DNA of 64,000 bases. Origin: Diplosphaera chodatii. Taxonomy: Eukaryota; Chlorophyta; Trebouxiophyceae; Prasiolales; Stichococcaceae. Below, in pieces: positions 1 to 12,122 of the stretch. The translations under genes were made by a program, and so were the position numbers. The notes beneath the pieces were generated by a model, which was not told the origin of the DNA, ran no database searches, and was given only the letters and a program-made list of their open reading frames with translations. Numbering within the stretch: position 1 is the stretch's first letter; each line of letters begins with the position of its first letter. The stretch covers positions 831,001-895,000 of the forward strand of contig JAALGY010000037.1 of the NCBI GenBank assembly GCA_032358165.1, given 5' to 3'.

Positions 1-1310
1 TTCTGTTGCCAGCAGGAGAGTAGTACCTCATCCTCCGTCAGCAGGCGCCCTGAGCAGAAGCCGGATATCGGGCACACGAGCATGTCCGTGGCTGCGTCCA
101 CGATGCGCTCCTTGCATGTGTCATCGCAGACGTGCGCCCAGCCGCAGCGCTCGCACAGGAACACCGGCAGTTCACTGCAATTGCAGATGGTGATCCCTTA
201 CCGTGGTGTTGTTCAGGAGGCCAGGACTGGTGGTTGCAGTGCAATGTGGATCTGCATCGCGCACACCGTGACCGCCTCGTGAATTGCCGTTGGGTGCGCA
301 AGGCTCCCGTCAAGCAATGGGTGCGGCACCTGCCGGGCAGCGGGGTGAAGGTGGGGCGGCCGCCGCAGCCGTGCGTGCCGGCCGGCGGCGGCGGCTTGAA
401 GCCCCGGGCCGCGCGCCAGGCGGCCAGGCCGCGCCCCGCGCCCGGCTCCGCCAGGCTGCTGCCCTCGCGGCTGGGCGCCTTGGGCACCTCCGACCGCCGC
501 CCCACCGTCATCTGTGCCATAGCATGGCAGCGATCAGCACCGATGAGAGCAACCTGCTTCTGCCTTCCCACACGGCAACGATGCATTCCGGATGGAGGCA
601 AGCAGATCAACTGGAAGGCTCACCTGCAAGTAGTACTGCTGCATGGGCGGCGGGATGCGGCGTCTGATCTCCTCCAACTCCAGGCGGTCCCGCTCCATAT
701 AGCGCGTCTGCACTTGTGACACGCCGTTAGCCGAGCATCACACGATGTCCACGAGAGTGCGGCACACACAACACGTGCAAGACAGTTCTGAGCCGTTCCA
801 CGCGAACCTTCCATGACAGGGCGTCCGTGCTGCTGGCGCTGCTGGCGCCCTGCGCGCCGCACCAGCGGACCGAAAACAGCCGGCGCCAGCAGGTGGCATC
901 ATCTGCAGCGGCTCTGAAAGCGCGGCAGCTCGGCGCCACGCTGGCCGTCAGGTCCTCGGCCGACAGGAAGGACAGCACCCGCAGCAGCAGCTCGCTGGGC
1001 AGGTGTGTGATGTTGGTGAGCGGCCCGGCGCCGCGCCCGGCAGCGTCCTGGCTGGTCCGCGAATGCTTGCTTTGCAGGCTGTCCGGCTCCTGCAGACGTA
1101 ATACGTCTATCTAGAAAGCATCAAAGGGGCAGCCGCAGCATGCGCAGGGACCTGCGAGAGAACCGCGACCCACATGGCAGGTGCGCAAATGCGCCGGGAA
1201 TGGCACACCTCATCACTGTCCTGCAGGGCATCCCACACTGCGTCGTCCAGCCCCGGGCTGCCGTCCTCCTGGCCGTCGGCTAACCGAGTCTGCACGTTTG
1301 CAGATGCCAT
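1..1310 (-). CDS. SKIP31-like F-box protein (3' end beyond window)
   Basis: Probable substrate-recruiting subunit of an SCF ubiquitin ligase. Exons (minus): 1209-1310, 808-1089, 624-707, 330-511, 174 to the window edge; all junctions keep frame. The start ATG at 1310 opens MASANVQTRLADGQEDGSPG. Exon 2 carries the F-box, with the core LPSELLLRVLSFLSAEDL followed by CWRRLFSVRW. Exon 3 encodes MERDRLELEEIRRR, and the last exon a Cys/His-rich segment (CERCGWAHVCDDTC, then LVCPISGFCSGRLL). The order F-box, acidic helix, C-rich tail matches plant SKIP31 as I remember it; that assignment is family recall rather than a search result. The stop codon lies beyond the left edge. It is head-to-head with the methionine gamma-lyase gene, 332 bp between start codons. 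Confidence 0.8.
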
Positions 1311-1642
1311 CGCAAGGGAGGGGGTTGCCGTACTTATGCTCAGGCAACAGTGCTCAGCAGGAAGCCGGAATCTCTCCAAACAACTTTGAGTATTCCACAT
1401 CACGTGCGCTCTTACTCATGACAGATTGCGGGTGCAAGTGCCGCTGAGTCTGGTTCTGTTGTGCTGACAGTGATCAAGCCAACCGTCATAGTTATTCAAG
1501 CCTGTCGGTACTGCGTCGGCAGCCCTGCGGCTTACACCGCTCGATCATCTTGCCGTGCCTTTCTTGGCCTGGTCGCCACAAGATCGCCGCTCAACCGCCG
1601 CAGTGTTCCATTGCGCCGTGCCAGTACTGCCTTGAGACACCT
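1311..1642. promoter_or_regulatory. Divergent intergenic region between SKIP31-like and MGL
   Basis: This 332 bp stretch separates two outward-facing start codons and must hold the 5' UTRs and promoters of both genes. I see no clear TATA box and no convincing ORF. The role is inferred from gene orientation only. Confidence 0.5.
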
Positions 1643-4329
1643 ATGGCGCCGTCAGCAGCTCAGAATGGCGGAGCCTTGCATGACCCTGTCGAGCGCCTGG
1701 CTGCACTGCCCAAGGAACCTGCAGTCCCCGGCGGTGTGAACCCACCCTGCGAAATATCAGCCGTGTTCAAAGGTGCTACCCTGTGATTCTTGATGCATGG
1801 ACATGAAGCGTCGTCACTCTGCTGCTCATACACTCCATGCCAATGCCGCTGCACCTGGTGTCATCATGGCCAACATGCAACACAGTGGATGATCATGTCC
1901 AGTATGGCTGCTGTGACGGAGCTACATCTAGCTTCAGTGACCTCTGACTGCCAATTTGGATTTGCAGTGCGCACGAGCGAAGATCTCACGCGCATCTTCC
2001 AGGGACATCACGGGCCGGATGAAGGTGCAGACCGCAGGGACGGGTTAGGAGCAAACCTCTCTGCCCCATCGCATACAGGGCTTTCACGTGCTACTTGACG
2101 TCACAACGCAGCTTACACAGATGTCTCTTTATGCTGCAGGCTTCTATGTGTATGGCAGGCACTACAGCCCCTCGGTCTGTCACCTGGGCAGTCAGCTGGC
2201 TGCGCTGGAGGGAACAGAAGCTGGTTATGCGACGTCTTCGGGCCTGTCTTCAATCGCCTGCGCGCTGCTGACCCTATGTAACACCGGCGACCACATCGTA
2301 GCCAGCAACACGCTGTACGGTGGGCACTGCCGTAGCCGAGGCGCACTCACGTATCCTGTGATGCTTTCACGGTGCATGGTGTGCTTGTATTCAGGAGTAG
2401 CACCATGTCTCGTAGGTGGCACCTTCGCTATGCTGAGCCAGTTCTTCCCAACCAAGATGGGCATCACCACGACGTTTGTTGACATGAACGACTGGGGCGC
2501 TGTGAATGCTGCCATCAAGTCGAACACCAAGGTATCAGGAGGAATGCAACTGCTAAGGAATGTAACTGCTCAAGATGGGTGTTTTGCTCAGTGCGCCATG
2601 CTTGGCAGCTTCTCAATACTATGTGGCCTGCGCAGGTTGTGTATGCCGAGACACTGTCGAACCCCACGCTGCGCATGGTCGACCTCCCCCGGCTGGTGGA
2701 AGTTGCGCATGCACGGGTGCGCACCGCTGCTGTGCCCCTGGTGCAACGTGGACAGCATGCAAGCTGCCACATGCCCAAGGAGAACTGGAGCGCGACCTCA
2801 ACCTGGCAACACATCTCGGTGCAGGGCATGACATGCGTTGTGGACAACACCTTTGCATCCCTGACTGTCTCGCCGGCGCTCTGGGGGGTGGATGTGGTGG
2901 TGCAATCGCTCACAAAGTACACCAGCGGCAGCGGCGACATCGTGGCAGGTATGGGGGCAGCTTTGTAAATGCAAGAAGGACATACGATGGGTTTGAGGTT
3001 GGTTCGCAAAGACCAGCTGGATGGAAGAACACTAAACCAAGGAGAGTGTTCCTGTAACAGGCTCCGTGTGCAGCAGCAAGGAGTTCATCGATCGCATGAT
3101 GGACCTGCACTGCTCACCATGCATGATGCTGGTATGTGTATCGACCGAGTCGTTGTAATCAATGCCTTGATGGTGCACATGTTCGTGATGGCTCTCCTTG
3201 AGGCGTTGCACTGAGCATGGACTGTGTGTGAGGGCTTGCTTTGGCTATTGTGGTGAGGCATGCCGCATTCGCAGGGACCTACGCTGGACCCCCGAACAGC
3301 AACCGAGCTGACCTTGCGGCTTCCGCACCTGGGCCTGCGTGTGGCAGAGCACTCCCGTCGTGCGCTTGCCATTGCTGAGCGCCTGCAGCAGGTTGGACCT
3401 CAGAAGTGACCGCACTGCCTGCTTGGCTGCAATGGCTGTGCTGAAATGGAAGTGCCACATGTGGACCTAGCAATCAATGCCTGTGATATGCCTGTGATAT
3501 GCAAGCATGCTGCATTTTCAGGAGGGCATCAGCGTACAGTACCCAGGCCTAAAGTCGCATCCGCACCACGAGCGCTTCAACCAGCTGTGCAACCCTGGGT
3601 CGTATGGCTATGGCGGCATGTGCGCGCTTTTATTGGACCTCGGTGCAAAGCCATGCTCTGCAAGCTGTATCTTGATCCAGTTACCAATTTGTTGTGCGCT
3701 CTGAGCAGGCTGACAGTCGACATGGGATCCTATGATGCCGCGGTCACCATGCTGGTGCGCTCAGTGCATGGTGCTGCAATGTGTTGCGGATATGCAGCAG
3801 CTGGCCTGGTATCGATAGGCATATGCAACAGAATGCTATCCTGTCCCTGCAGGAGTCCCTGCAAAACGATCACCATTTCGGGCACATTGCCGTCAGTCTA
3901 GGGTGAGCATGTTTGTCGATGTTCATGTGTGTGAGTTGTCAGGAGGTGAAATCGGATCGATCAATTGACAACTGGCCTTGTGCCTTCCTGTCCTTGCAGG
4001 TACCATGACACCCTCATGTGTGCAAGCGCGTCATCCACATCTAGCCATCTGTCCGAAGACGAGCTTCAAGCAGCAGGTACAGGCCTGGGCCTCATGTGAC
4101 ATTACCGGTGTGTAATGGCACAAGCTTGCGACTGTGTTTTGCAAAATGTGGGGCGGTCGAGTACGTTGCCTTGCCTGCGCTTCTGCAGCCACTGAACGAG
4201 TGTGCATCTGATTGGCTTGCAGGTATCAGGCCTGGCCTCATCCGCATCAGCACTGGCATCACTGGGTCACTGCAGCAGCGCATGGAGCAGCTGGTGTGTG
4301 CCTTGCAAGACGTGAAGCAGCCCCAGTAG
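1643..4329 (+). CDS. MGL: Methionine gamma-lyase (Cys/Met metabolism PLP enzyme)
   Basis: PLP enzyme that cleaves methionine to methanethiol, 2-oxobutyrate and ammonia; cytosolic in plants. Thirteen exons: 1643-1772, 1968-2024, 2140-2319, 2416-2531, 2636-2716, 2825-2948, 3061-3131, 3275-3391, 3522-3642, 3717-3754, 3853-3902, 4000-4076, 4223-4329. They join to 422 aa, close to the plant enzyme. Landmarks: VYGRHYSPSV (phosphate-binding Tyr/Arg region), TSSGLSSI, FVDMNDWGAV, AETLSNPTLR, VVDNTFASLTVSP, the PLP-lysine segment SLTKYTSGSGDIVAG, and the ending GLIRISTGITGSLQQRMEQL. The order and wording follow plant MGL rather than cystathionine gamma-synthase, and no transit peptide is apparent. Exon 10 is only 38 nt. 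No residue I would expect is missing. Confidence 0.93.
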
Positions 4330-5577
4330 AAGGCCTTGACAATGGTGCCAGTGCATCAGGGATGAGAGGGTGTGGCACCACGCCATGCTACATGCTTGTC
4401 GACAGCAACACTGCATTCGGTTGCCGGCCACTGCATGGTAGTGACTAATTGTTCGTTCAGATCTGGCAACCAGGTCTGACGACATGCATTCACCACTGGC
4501 AACTACTGTTTGTAGTAGGCTTGGTCACCTGGTCAAAGCACGTGTTGGCGGCAGTGGCGTTTCTATTGTGTGCATGCTGAGGCCGTTCATGCGATGACTG
4601 TGGAAGCATCCCATCACGAGTGGACAAGGGTTGTGCAAGATGTGCACGCAAGACCTCCCAAATAACCCACTCAATATGCTAGGCTGACTGGGGGGTTGTC
4701 CAAGCAGGCATGATGACTGGCTGACACTGTGCTCGCTGAAATCTCACGTATTCCACCCCCTGGAGTCATACCTATACCGTTCATGGCCGCATAGCTTCCC
4801 AGATGCCAAGCGCGCGACAGACGCGATCAGGATAGTCGTGGCGGCTGCGGCCACGCGTCCGAGTCGCACGCCGAGGCCTGCGCATCTTGTGCGAGCAACT
4901 CTCGGAAGTCAGGCACCGATCAGCGACCGCTGATCCCAGCGCCGCTGCGAGCCCGTGTGCACGTCATCCGTTACGCCTCGAACCACTAAGGTAAAGCTCC
5001 TCCTGCTTGCATCCAGAGGGTGTTGGTAGTGTGCGCCCCGAGGCCGGCGGTGTGTGCGGTCTTGAGGGCTTCGACTTTCGGGGCGCCCTGCGCCGGACCC
5101 AGGGCATTGCACAGCAGCAGTCCACCTCATACGGGCGTCATTGCTGTTCAGGAGTGTGTCTGGGGCAGACTGCCAGCTCTGCGTGCTGCTCGCCGTTGCT
5201 GCCCGACCCCGCAGCCCGACTGGGACTGCATGCAGCGCCCGCCGAGGCTGCGCCAGCACACGATCCGGGCCCCGGCAGTCCACTTCGAGTGTCAACGCTT
5301 CTCGTGAGGTGGCAGGGCGGCACTGCAGCAGTTAGCACGGTGTCAGTGCACATGCCTCGGGAATGTGGGTGTATCTTCTCGTCTCGCGTCACAGCAGGGG
5401 CCAGCGCAGAGCACCAATCTTGGCCCAGACTTGCCTGATAGCGCTGCGAACGCACTCAGTGTTACTGTTTGTGGGGACAGTGAGGGCTCGAACTTGGGCA
5501 GAAGCCGCCAGCTAGTGCACTGTTCAGTATCCTGCGCGCTCCTTGTGCAGGGTTGCTGGCGCCTCGAGAGGCGAGAC
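4330..5577. other. Intergenic region between MGL and the Mei2-like gene
   Basis: About 1.25 kb holding the MGL 3' UTR and the upstream region of the Mei2-like gene. A splice-acceptor-like stretch (ccttgtgcag at 5541-5550) lies just before the Mei2-like ATG, so a 5' UTR intron is possible. Several short ORFs on both strands lack family features and look spurious. Confidence 0.5.
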
Positions 5578-8500
5578 ATGGCGCTGACCGCCACGCCGTG
5601 GACACCAGGTGCTCACGAGGCAGCCACGGTCTTCGTGTCCCAACGCAACTCGTTTGAGCACCCGCCGCAGGCGGCACACTCCAGCTGCGGCCCTGCAGGC
5701 AGCCTGAGCAACAGCCAGCTGGAGACCTTCTACACGGCCTTCAACCAGGGACTTCCGCCGGCAGGTGTGGATGCAGCACTTGTATGTACCTCTGCCCTTG
5801 AGGGCAGCCGGTTGACATGACGCCCTAGCGCCGATGGTGATCAGTGGCCCACAGCGAGCGACACCTCGAACCTCGACTGCAGGCAACATGTCTCCCAAAA
5901 GTCCTCTGGCGGGGACGTCTGGCGCTGGTCCATCGCTGGACTCGACAGGAAACCCTAGCAGACAAACGCCAACTCGCACCTCCAGGTGCTGAGCGGACCT
6001 CACCTTGTGTGCATGCTGTGCCTGCCACCAATAGCTCACATGCATGCATGTGGATGCTGCACACCAAGCACACTACCCTCAGGACTACGCAGAGCGCTCA
6101 CACTTTGACCTGCATGCATCGTCTTGCCCTGCAGCGCTGACCAGCAGCAGCGTGGCGCCATGCCAAAGGTCACCAGCGAGGAGGATGTGTTCTCCGCCAT
6201 CGGCGGCCTGGAGATCAGCAGCAAGCGTGATGCGCAGGGCAGCGTCGCAGTGCTCGCTGCGTGCGCCCCGCCCCATGCAGCGCCAGCGGCGCACGCGCAG
6301 GCGGCAGAGGCGGCAGCGGTGTCCAGCGCCATCCCCAACAGCCATTCAGCAGCCAGCCTCGGCGGGGCCAGCGGCAACAGCATGGCTGCGTCGCCGGGGG
6401 GCGGCGGCTTCACCACGGGCCCCTCCATTGGTGACCTGCCTCAGGACGAGACCCCATCCCGGACGCTGTTCGTCCGCAACCTGGAGCCTGGGACTGATGC
6501 GGCTGAACTGCAGCGCGCCTTCGAGGTGCCACCTGCACAGCGGCCCGCGTGCATGCATGCCTTGTGCAGGTTGACCAAGCTGCTGGTTCCAGTCCCACCT
6601 GGCACGATGGTCACTGGTGCTGCAGCCGGTCATCGTCGTGGCTCAAGGCGCAATCAGGTGCCACCAAGCCGGCAAAGGCCTGACCATATGGCAGTGTGCT
6701 GTGCAGGCGTATGGCGAGGTGCGCACGCTGTACACAGCGGCGCTCGCGCGCGGCTTCATCATGATCGTGTACTACGATCTGCGCGCTGCATGCCTGGCGA
6801 TGCACTCGCTCCAGGGCATGCAGCTGGGCGCCACCATGCTGGACATCCACTTTGCCGCGCCCCGGGACGGCAGCCCCGAGCAGCATGAGGCGAGTGCTGC
6901 GCAGCACTCCCCTGGTGTCCTCTCGTTCTTGTCAAGCTTTCAAGCATTCCGTGTTGCATATGCTTCAGCGGTGCACGTTTTCACATTCGTAAATGTACAA
7001 CTGCTGACATGTTGTGAAGTCTCCAGCGCTGGCTGCAGGGACATGTGACGCTGTACAACCTGGACCCCTCAGTGTCACTGGAGAAGCTCTACCAAAGCTT
7101 CGTCACATTTGGCGACGTCAAGGACATCCGCTCTGTGACCGGCCGCCCCAACGCCAAGCTCATCGAGTACTACGATGGTGAGTTGTGTGTCCTGATAAAG
7201 GTACATGGATGGCCATGTGCATAGTCTGTGTCGCAGAGCGCCTCAGCAAAAAGTTGCACGCTCCGCGTCGGACCAACATGCATGCTGTTGTCACCAGTCG
7301 TGTCAACTGAGTTGACGTGCATGCACTTCCAAACCTGCAGTGCGGCACGCGACCGCTGCGTACCAGGCGTTGAGCCAGGGCGTCGCCTCGAAGCGCCGCA
7401 CCAAGTCCTTCGACATGGCTGCGCTGCCCAGCGTGCCTGAAATGAACGACTCCAACATCCCATCCCGCACATCCCAGGAGGTATGTCTTCCCTGTATCGT
7501 GTGCCCGGTCCATTGTGCCTTTGAACCCCTGCTGATGAACAGGCAAGGCGCGCAATCGGTTAGCACCTAGCGCCGTTCTGAGCCCCATCGATATCGTGGT
7601 CTCCTGCTGCAGAGTCTGGCGGCACTGACGGGCGGCACTGACAGCTGGGGTTCCAATGCTGGCAGCGCGGAGATTGCTGCTCTGGCCTCGCAGGCGGCGG
7701 CTGCAGCGCTGCAGGCATCGGCGCCGTCTGCGCAGCAGCCGCTGCGTGCACTGTCATCCTCCAGCGGCGAGCTGGCGACTCCCAACATCGACCAGCTGGT
7801 GCGGAACTGGGCACCTGGTGGAACACTGCACTATCTTCCCGTGGTGCACATGCCTGCAGACATTGCGCAAAGCTAGCCTGCATGCTGCCTTACCACACCA
7901 CCCTGCAGACATGGTGTAGGAGGAGGCTGACTCTTAAGACGTCTAGCACTTACCTTCTGCTGTCACATGTGTGCAGGGCATGGCGCAGCTGATGGCCATG
8001 CAGGGCAGCGGGGCTCTGGGCGGCGGCGCCGACGCCAGCCTGGCGGGATCCTCCTACGCCTCGGCTGGCGGCGTGCCGCACATCGGCTCCACAGGGGCGC
8101 TGTCAGACGCTGAGCTGCACTTCGGCCCCGGGACGCTGCCCCAAGGTGCTTGCTCAGGCCCGCAGTCAGAGCAGACTCCTGCCCAGAGGGGGCTCCAGCA
8201 TCGGACGCATGAGTGGTCGCTGTGCGGCCGAGGTTGATGCGCTACACCTGTTGGCACGCTGTGAGAAAAGCAGCTATGGTGTCGAGGGCTGGGCATTAGG
8301 TGTCGCTCCACGGTGCAGTTGGCTCCTTGGGGCTGCACGAGGCGGGGCGGCAGCTGTCCGCCGGGCTGCCGCAGGTGCGGCGGCTGTCGGCGTCCGGCAG
8401 CATGGAGCACCTGCAGCGGCTGGGCTCCGCGCCGCTGGGCCCCGGCGGCAGCGCAGCCTACGGCGGCAGCCGCGGCTCGCTGCCGGGCTCCATGAGCAGC

Positions 8501-10966
8501 GGCGGCCTGCCCGGCGGCATGCCCCTGGGCGGCCGCATCGGCAGCGGCGACGGCGCGCTGCCCGGGCAGCTCCGTGGCGGCGTCCTGTCAGCAGCTGCGG
8601 CCCGCATGCAGAGCCTGGGCTCCGCAGGTGAGCTGCAGCTGCTGGTGTGGAGTGCGACTTGCCGCCCACAAGTAGAATGGTTCCTGCCAGCTTGAGGGAG
8701 TCCCTATCTGGGTGTCCACGTGCTCATCTCTTGTGTCAATGATGCAGGCTCTGGCAGCCTGCCGCCTGGCCTGGGCTACGACACCAGCTCGCATGACGGA
8801 GGCTCAGTCGGCGCGAGCCGCTCAGCGAACGACCTGGCAGCGCTCTACGAGGCTCAGCAGCACCTGGCAGCGCAGCAGGCCGCCCTGCTGCAGCAGCAGC
8901 GCACCCTGGCAGCCCTGCAGACCGCCTCGCTGGCAGGCAGCTCCCAGCAGGTACGTGCATCCGCCGAGGCGGTGGTGTGTCCTTGCATGCCACATACTGC
9001 CCCCTTTCCCCCGGAGTCTTGCCACCTTCGGTCTGCTGAACAACCATTGCTACAATGTCTGCAGATGTACAACAGCCCATCAGCCGGCAGCATGAGCCCT
9101 GGCAGCAGCCCCAGCGCCCCAGGCTGGGCACACCTCCATCAGCCACAGCAGCAAGCAGAGGCGCAGCTGCACCAGCAGGCGCAGGTACCTAAGCTGAATG
9201 ATGAGCCTGCTCTGCTCATCACCACACAAGAATGTATAGCAGCGATGAGAGCCCCTTCCTCCAGGCATGACGACCTAGCTTCCAGGCTTGCGTGACATGC
9301 TGCATGGTTGTTGCAGGTGCAGGCAGCTCTCATGCAGTCAGCGGGCCTGGGCGGCCTGTCGGTGGGGCAGCTGCAGGCGTTTTTGGCGGCGCAAGACGCG
9401 GGCGGCGGCGCTGGCGGGCTGCCCCGCTCCGCCTCCACCTCCGCCGTGATGCAGCAGCAGCTCGGCCCGCAGATGAACGCCCGCCTGGCAGCCGCACTGC
9501 AGGCGCAGGTGATGCTGCTTTTTGGCACCTTGATGCTTATGCTGTTCATCACCTTTCCCCGCTGAATGCTTGTTGGTCCTCAATCTGGCGTCCACCTTCT
9601 TTGCGTGCTTGAAGCATCTGATGTCTGATGGACTGTTCATGTGCATTCTAAGGGGCGGGACCAGCACTTGGTGACACTCAACTTGCCGTGCAGCAGAGCA
9701 TCGCCACACAGCTGCCGGGGCGCCTGGGGCCGAAGGATGCGCGCCGCTCCGATGACGCCAGCGGCGGCGGCGGCGGCGGCGGGCGCTTTGCTCGGCGCGG
9801 CTCCGAGTCCGCCGCCGCCGAGCGCCGCTCCGCACAGGAGCGGCTGTACTCCCTGGACCTGGACCGCGTGCTCGCCGGTGAGGGGGATGTGCGCGGTGCT
9901 GCAGGGGGTCAAGGCGCGGTCAGTGCCTGGTTCCTCACTGGAGTCTCTGCTGACGGCATGCTGTGCAGCAGCCAGCTTCATCTACTGCCTTGTGCGACTT
10001 CGGCGCGTGTGTCTGTGTTGCCAGGCGACGATGCGCGCACGACCCTGATGATTCGGCACATCCCCAACAAGTACACGCAGAAGATGCTGCTGGCCACCAT
10101 CGACGAGCACTTCCGGGGCACCTACGACTTCTTCTACCTGCCCATCGACTTCAAGAACAAGTTAGTCACTGGCTCCTTGAGCGCACATCTACCATCATGC
10201 CCATTTGCGCTCATGTGCAAAGCGCGTCAGGGGATTGACACCGGTCTGGGGGTGTACTACAACCACCGACTGAGGTGCATGGCCTCCTGCAGATGCAACG
10301 TGGGCTATGCCTTCATCAATATGCTGCGGCCGGAGTACGTGGTGCCGCTGGTGGAACGATTCAACAATCGCAAGTGGGAGAAGTTCAACTCCGAGAAGGT
10401 GAGGCACAGTGGAGCTGTCGGCACCCCGGGCATAACACCCCAACCACAAGACTTGTATTTTTGCTGCTGGGCTTGGCAGATGCACCTAAGGCTGAGGGTT
10501 GCCAGCGCTTGCCACCAACATAAAGCACCTTGGTGCATTGCCCGTGTACCAAGCCGCCCGCTGTCGTCCGCCCTGCAGGTGTGCAGCATCACGTACGCGC
10601 GCATCCAGGGCAAGAACGCGATGGTGGCGCACTTCCAGAACTCCAGCCTGCTGCACGAGGACAAGCGCTGCCGCCCGGTGCTCTTCCGCAGCGACGGGCC
10701 CCTGGCAGGTGCGGGACCCTTCTGTGCTCCCTGCTCACGGGACGTATGCCTCCCGACTCATGCACGTGGGCTTGGCTAGGTGGCCAGTGCCCTGCTTGTT
10801 TTGTCCTGGGATGCCGCCCCGCTTGTGACACTGTAACCTCGTGCCTGCATCAGGCGAGCCGGAGCCGTTCCCTGTCGGCCCCAACTCACGGCTGCGGCCG
10901 CAGCGGCCACCGGCGCGCGACACCCACCGCGAGCACAAGCTTCGCGAGCGCGATGCAGCGTGGTGA
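5578..10966 (+). CDS. Mei2-like RNA-binding protein
   Basis: RNA-binding protein of the Mei2/AML family, which controls meiosis and growth in yeast and plants. Seventeen exons: 5578-5764, 5949-5985, 6135-6525, 6707-6889, 7027 or 7039-7177, 7341-7480, 7613-7798, 7977-8145, 8319-8627, 8748-8950, 9065-9184, 9317-9508, 9694-9877, 10025-10160, 10293-10398, 10579-10708, 10854-10966; about 974 aa. Two N-terminal RRMs are visible (TLFVRNLEPGT with RGFIMIVYY; then VTLYNLDPSVSLEKLYQSF). A long Gly/Ser/Gln/Met-rich middle follows, then the diagnostic Mei2 C-terminal RRM: TTLMIRHIPNKYTQKML, GTYDFFYLPIDFKNKCNVGY, GYAFINM, EKVCSITYARIQGKNA. The C-terminal RRM makes the family call secure. The exon 4 donor appears to be GC rather than GT. 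Subgroup and target RNAs cannot be told. Confidence 0.93.
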
Positions 10967-12122
10967 GGCGGGCGGCGGCATGTCACGCCGCACAGCCCTG
11001 AGCGCAGCAGTCCGCCTCTCCTGGGCCGCCTGACCCGTGGCGTGGGATTGGGGCACTCTGCAGACGGGCAGCTGGATGCTTTACCCTCGAGCTTCAGCAG
11101 GGCATCGAGGCACAGTGTAGCCGCATGCGGCCCCGCAAGCTGCAGCAAATGGCACCATGCAGCGCCCACTTGCAGCGGGTCGACGGGAGTGCGGGGGCCC
11201 CACCGCATGCGTGTGCGCGCCCGTCAATGACAGGCCCACACTGCACACCCAAGCCGAGAAAGTGAGATAATATACGCGGCGCTGGTCCGAGCCGGCTGCC
11301 GAGCATGCAAGAGGGCAGCAGAGTAGCAGGCGTTCCTTGGCTGCATCGTCGCAGCAATAGACCATTCAGAGATAATTGCTCTGGGGGAACTCGCACAAGG
11401 CACGCGCTGGAACTAGGATAGACTGGCACAGCACACCGATCGCCGGACGGGCGACAATGTGACCTCTTTGCCCGACAGCTGACCATTTTTAGAAGACGCT
11501 CAGAACTGGCGGGGTTGGGAGCGCTGCAGATGGGGTTTTCGGGGTGTGACCGGGTGCATAGATCACCAGCTCCCGGCATGCTCCGGTCCGGCACTGCTAG
11601 GACCGGGATACATATTTGGGTCCTGAGAGTGCGGGGCGTCCAGCACAGGCAGGGCCTCCCTTGTTTGATTGATGTGCCTCCAAACTACAACTGGCTGTGG
11701 TTATGGCGCCCTGTTTTTTTTGTGTTGAGCGCGCACCCTGCGCAGCTCGCAGCATTGGTTTTGTCATCGTTGTGCTTGGCGCGGGGCGTGCTGTGACCGT
11801 GCCTCAGTGGATTTTTGGAGCAACTTGCTGTCAGGTCTGGTGTTGTTTCAGGCGCTTGTAAATTACATCTGTTGCCATCCATCGTGTGGTCTTTGTAGCA
11901 GTACAACAGTACAGTTTCCGACACCTTCCTGCGCTCACAGCATGATCAGCCAGGGATATCGACTGTCGCGAGGTACTGTGCACCGTCAGGGAATCACAGA
12001 GCTGCATTGCATCCTAGCTGCTGTTGCAGCAGCTCCTGCCTCACCAGCAGCTCTGCCCACCACACCTTCAAGCAATCCAGGATGAGAGAGGTGCAGCACG
12101 CAGCAGAACATCATTGAACAGC
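10967..12122. other. Intergenic region: Mei2-like 3' end and TENA_E upstream
   Basis: About 1.15 kb between two plus-strand genes. It must contain the Mei2-like 3' UTR and the TENA_E promoter and 5' UTR. I see no coding signature and no repeat of note; AT-richer patches such as the one near 11265-11275 have no assigned role. Confidence 0.5.

Noticed and set aside
4909..5455. Overlapping ORFs of 100-140 codons on both strands upstream of the Mei2-like gene
   Set aside because: Composition is Arg/Ala/Cys-rich noise typical of antisense GC-rich DNA, with no domain and no splice partners.
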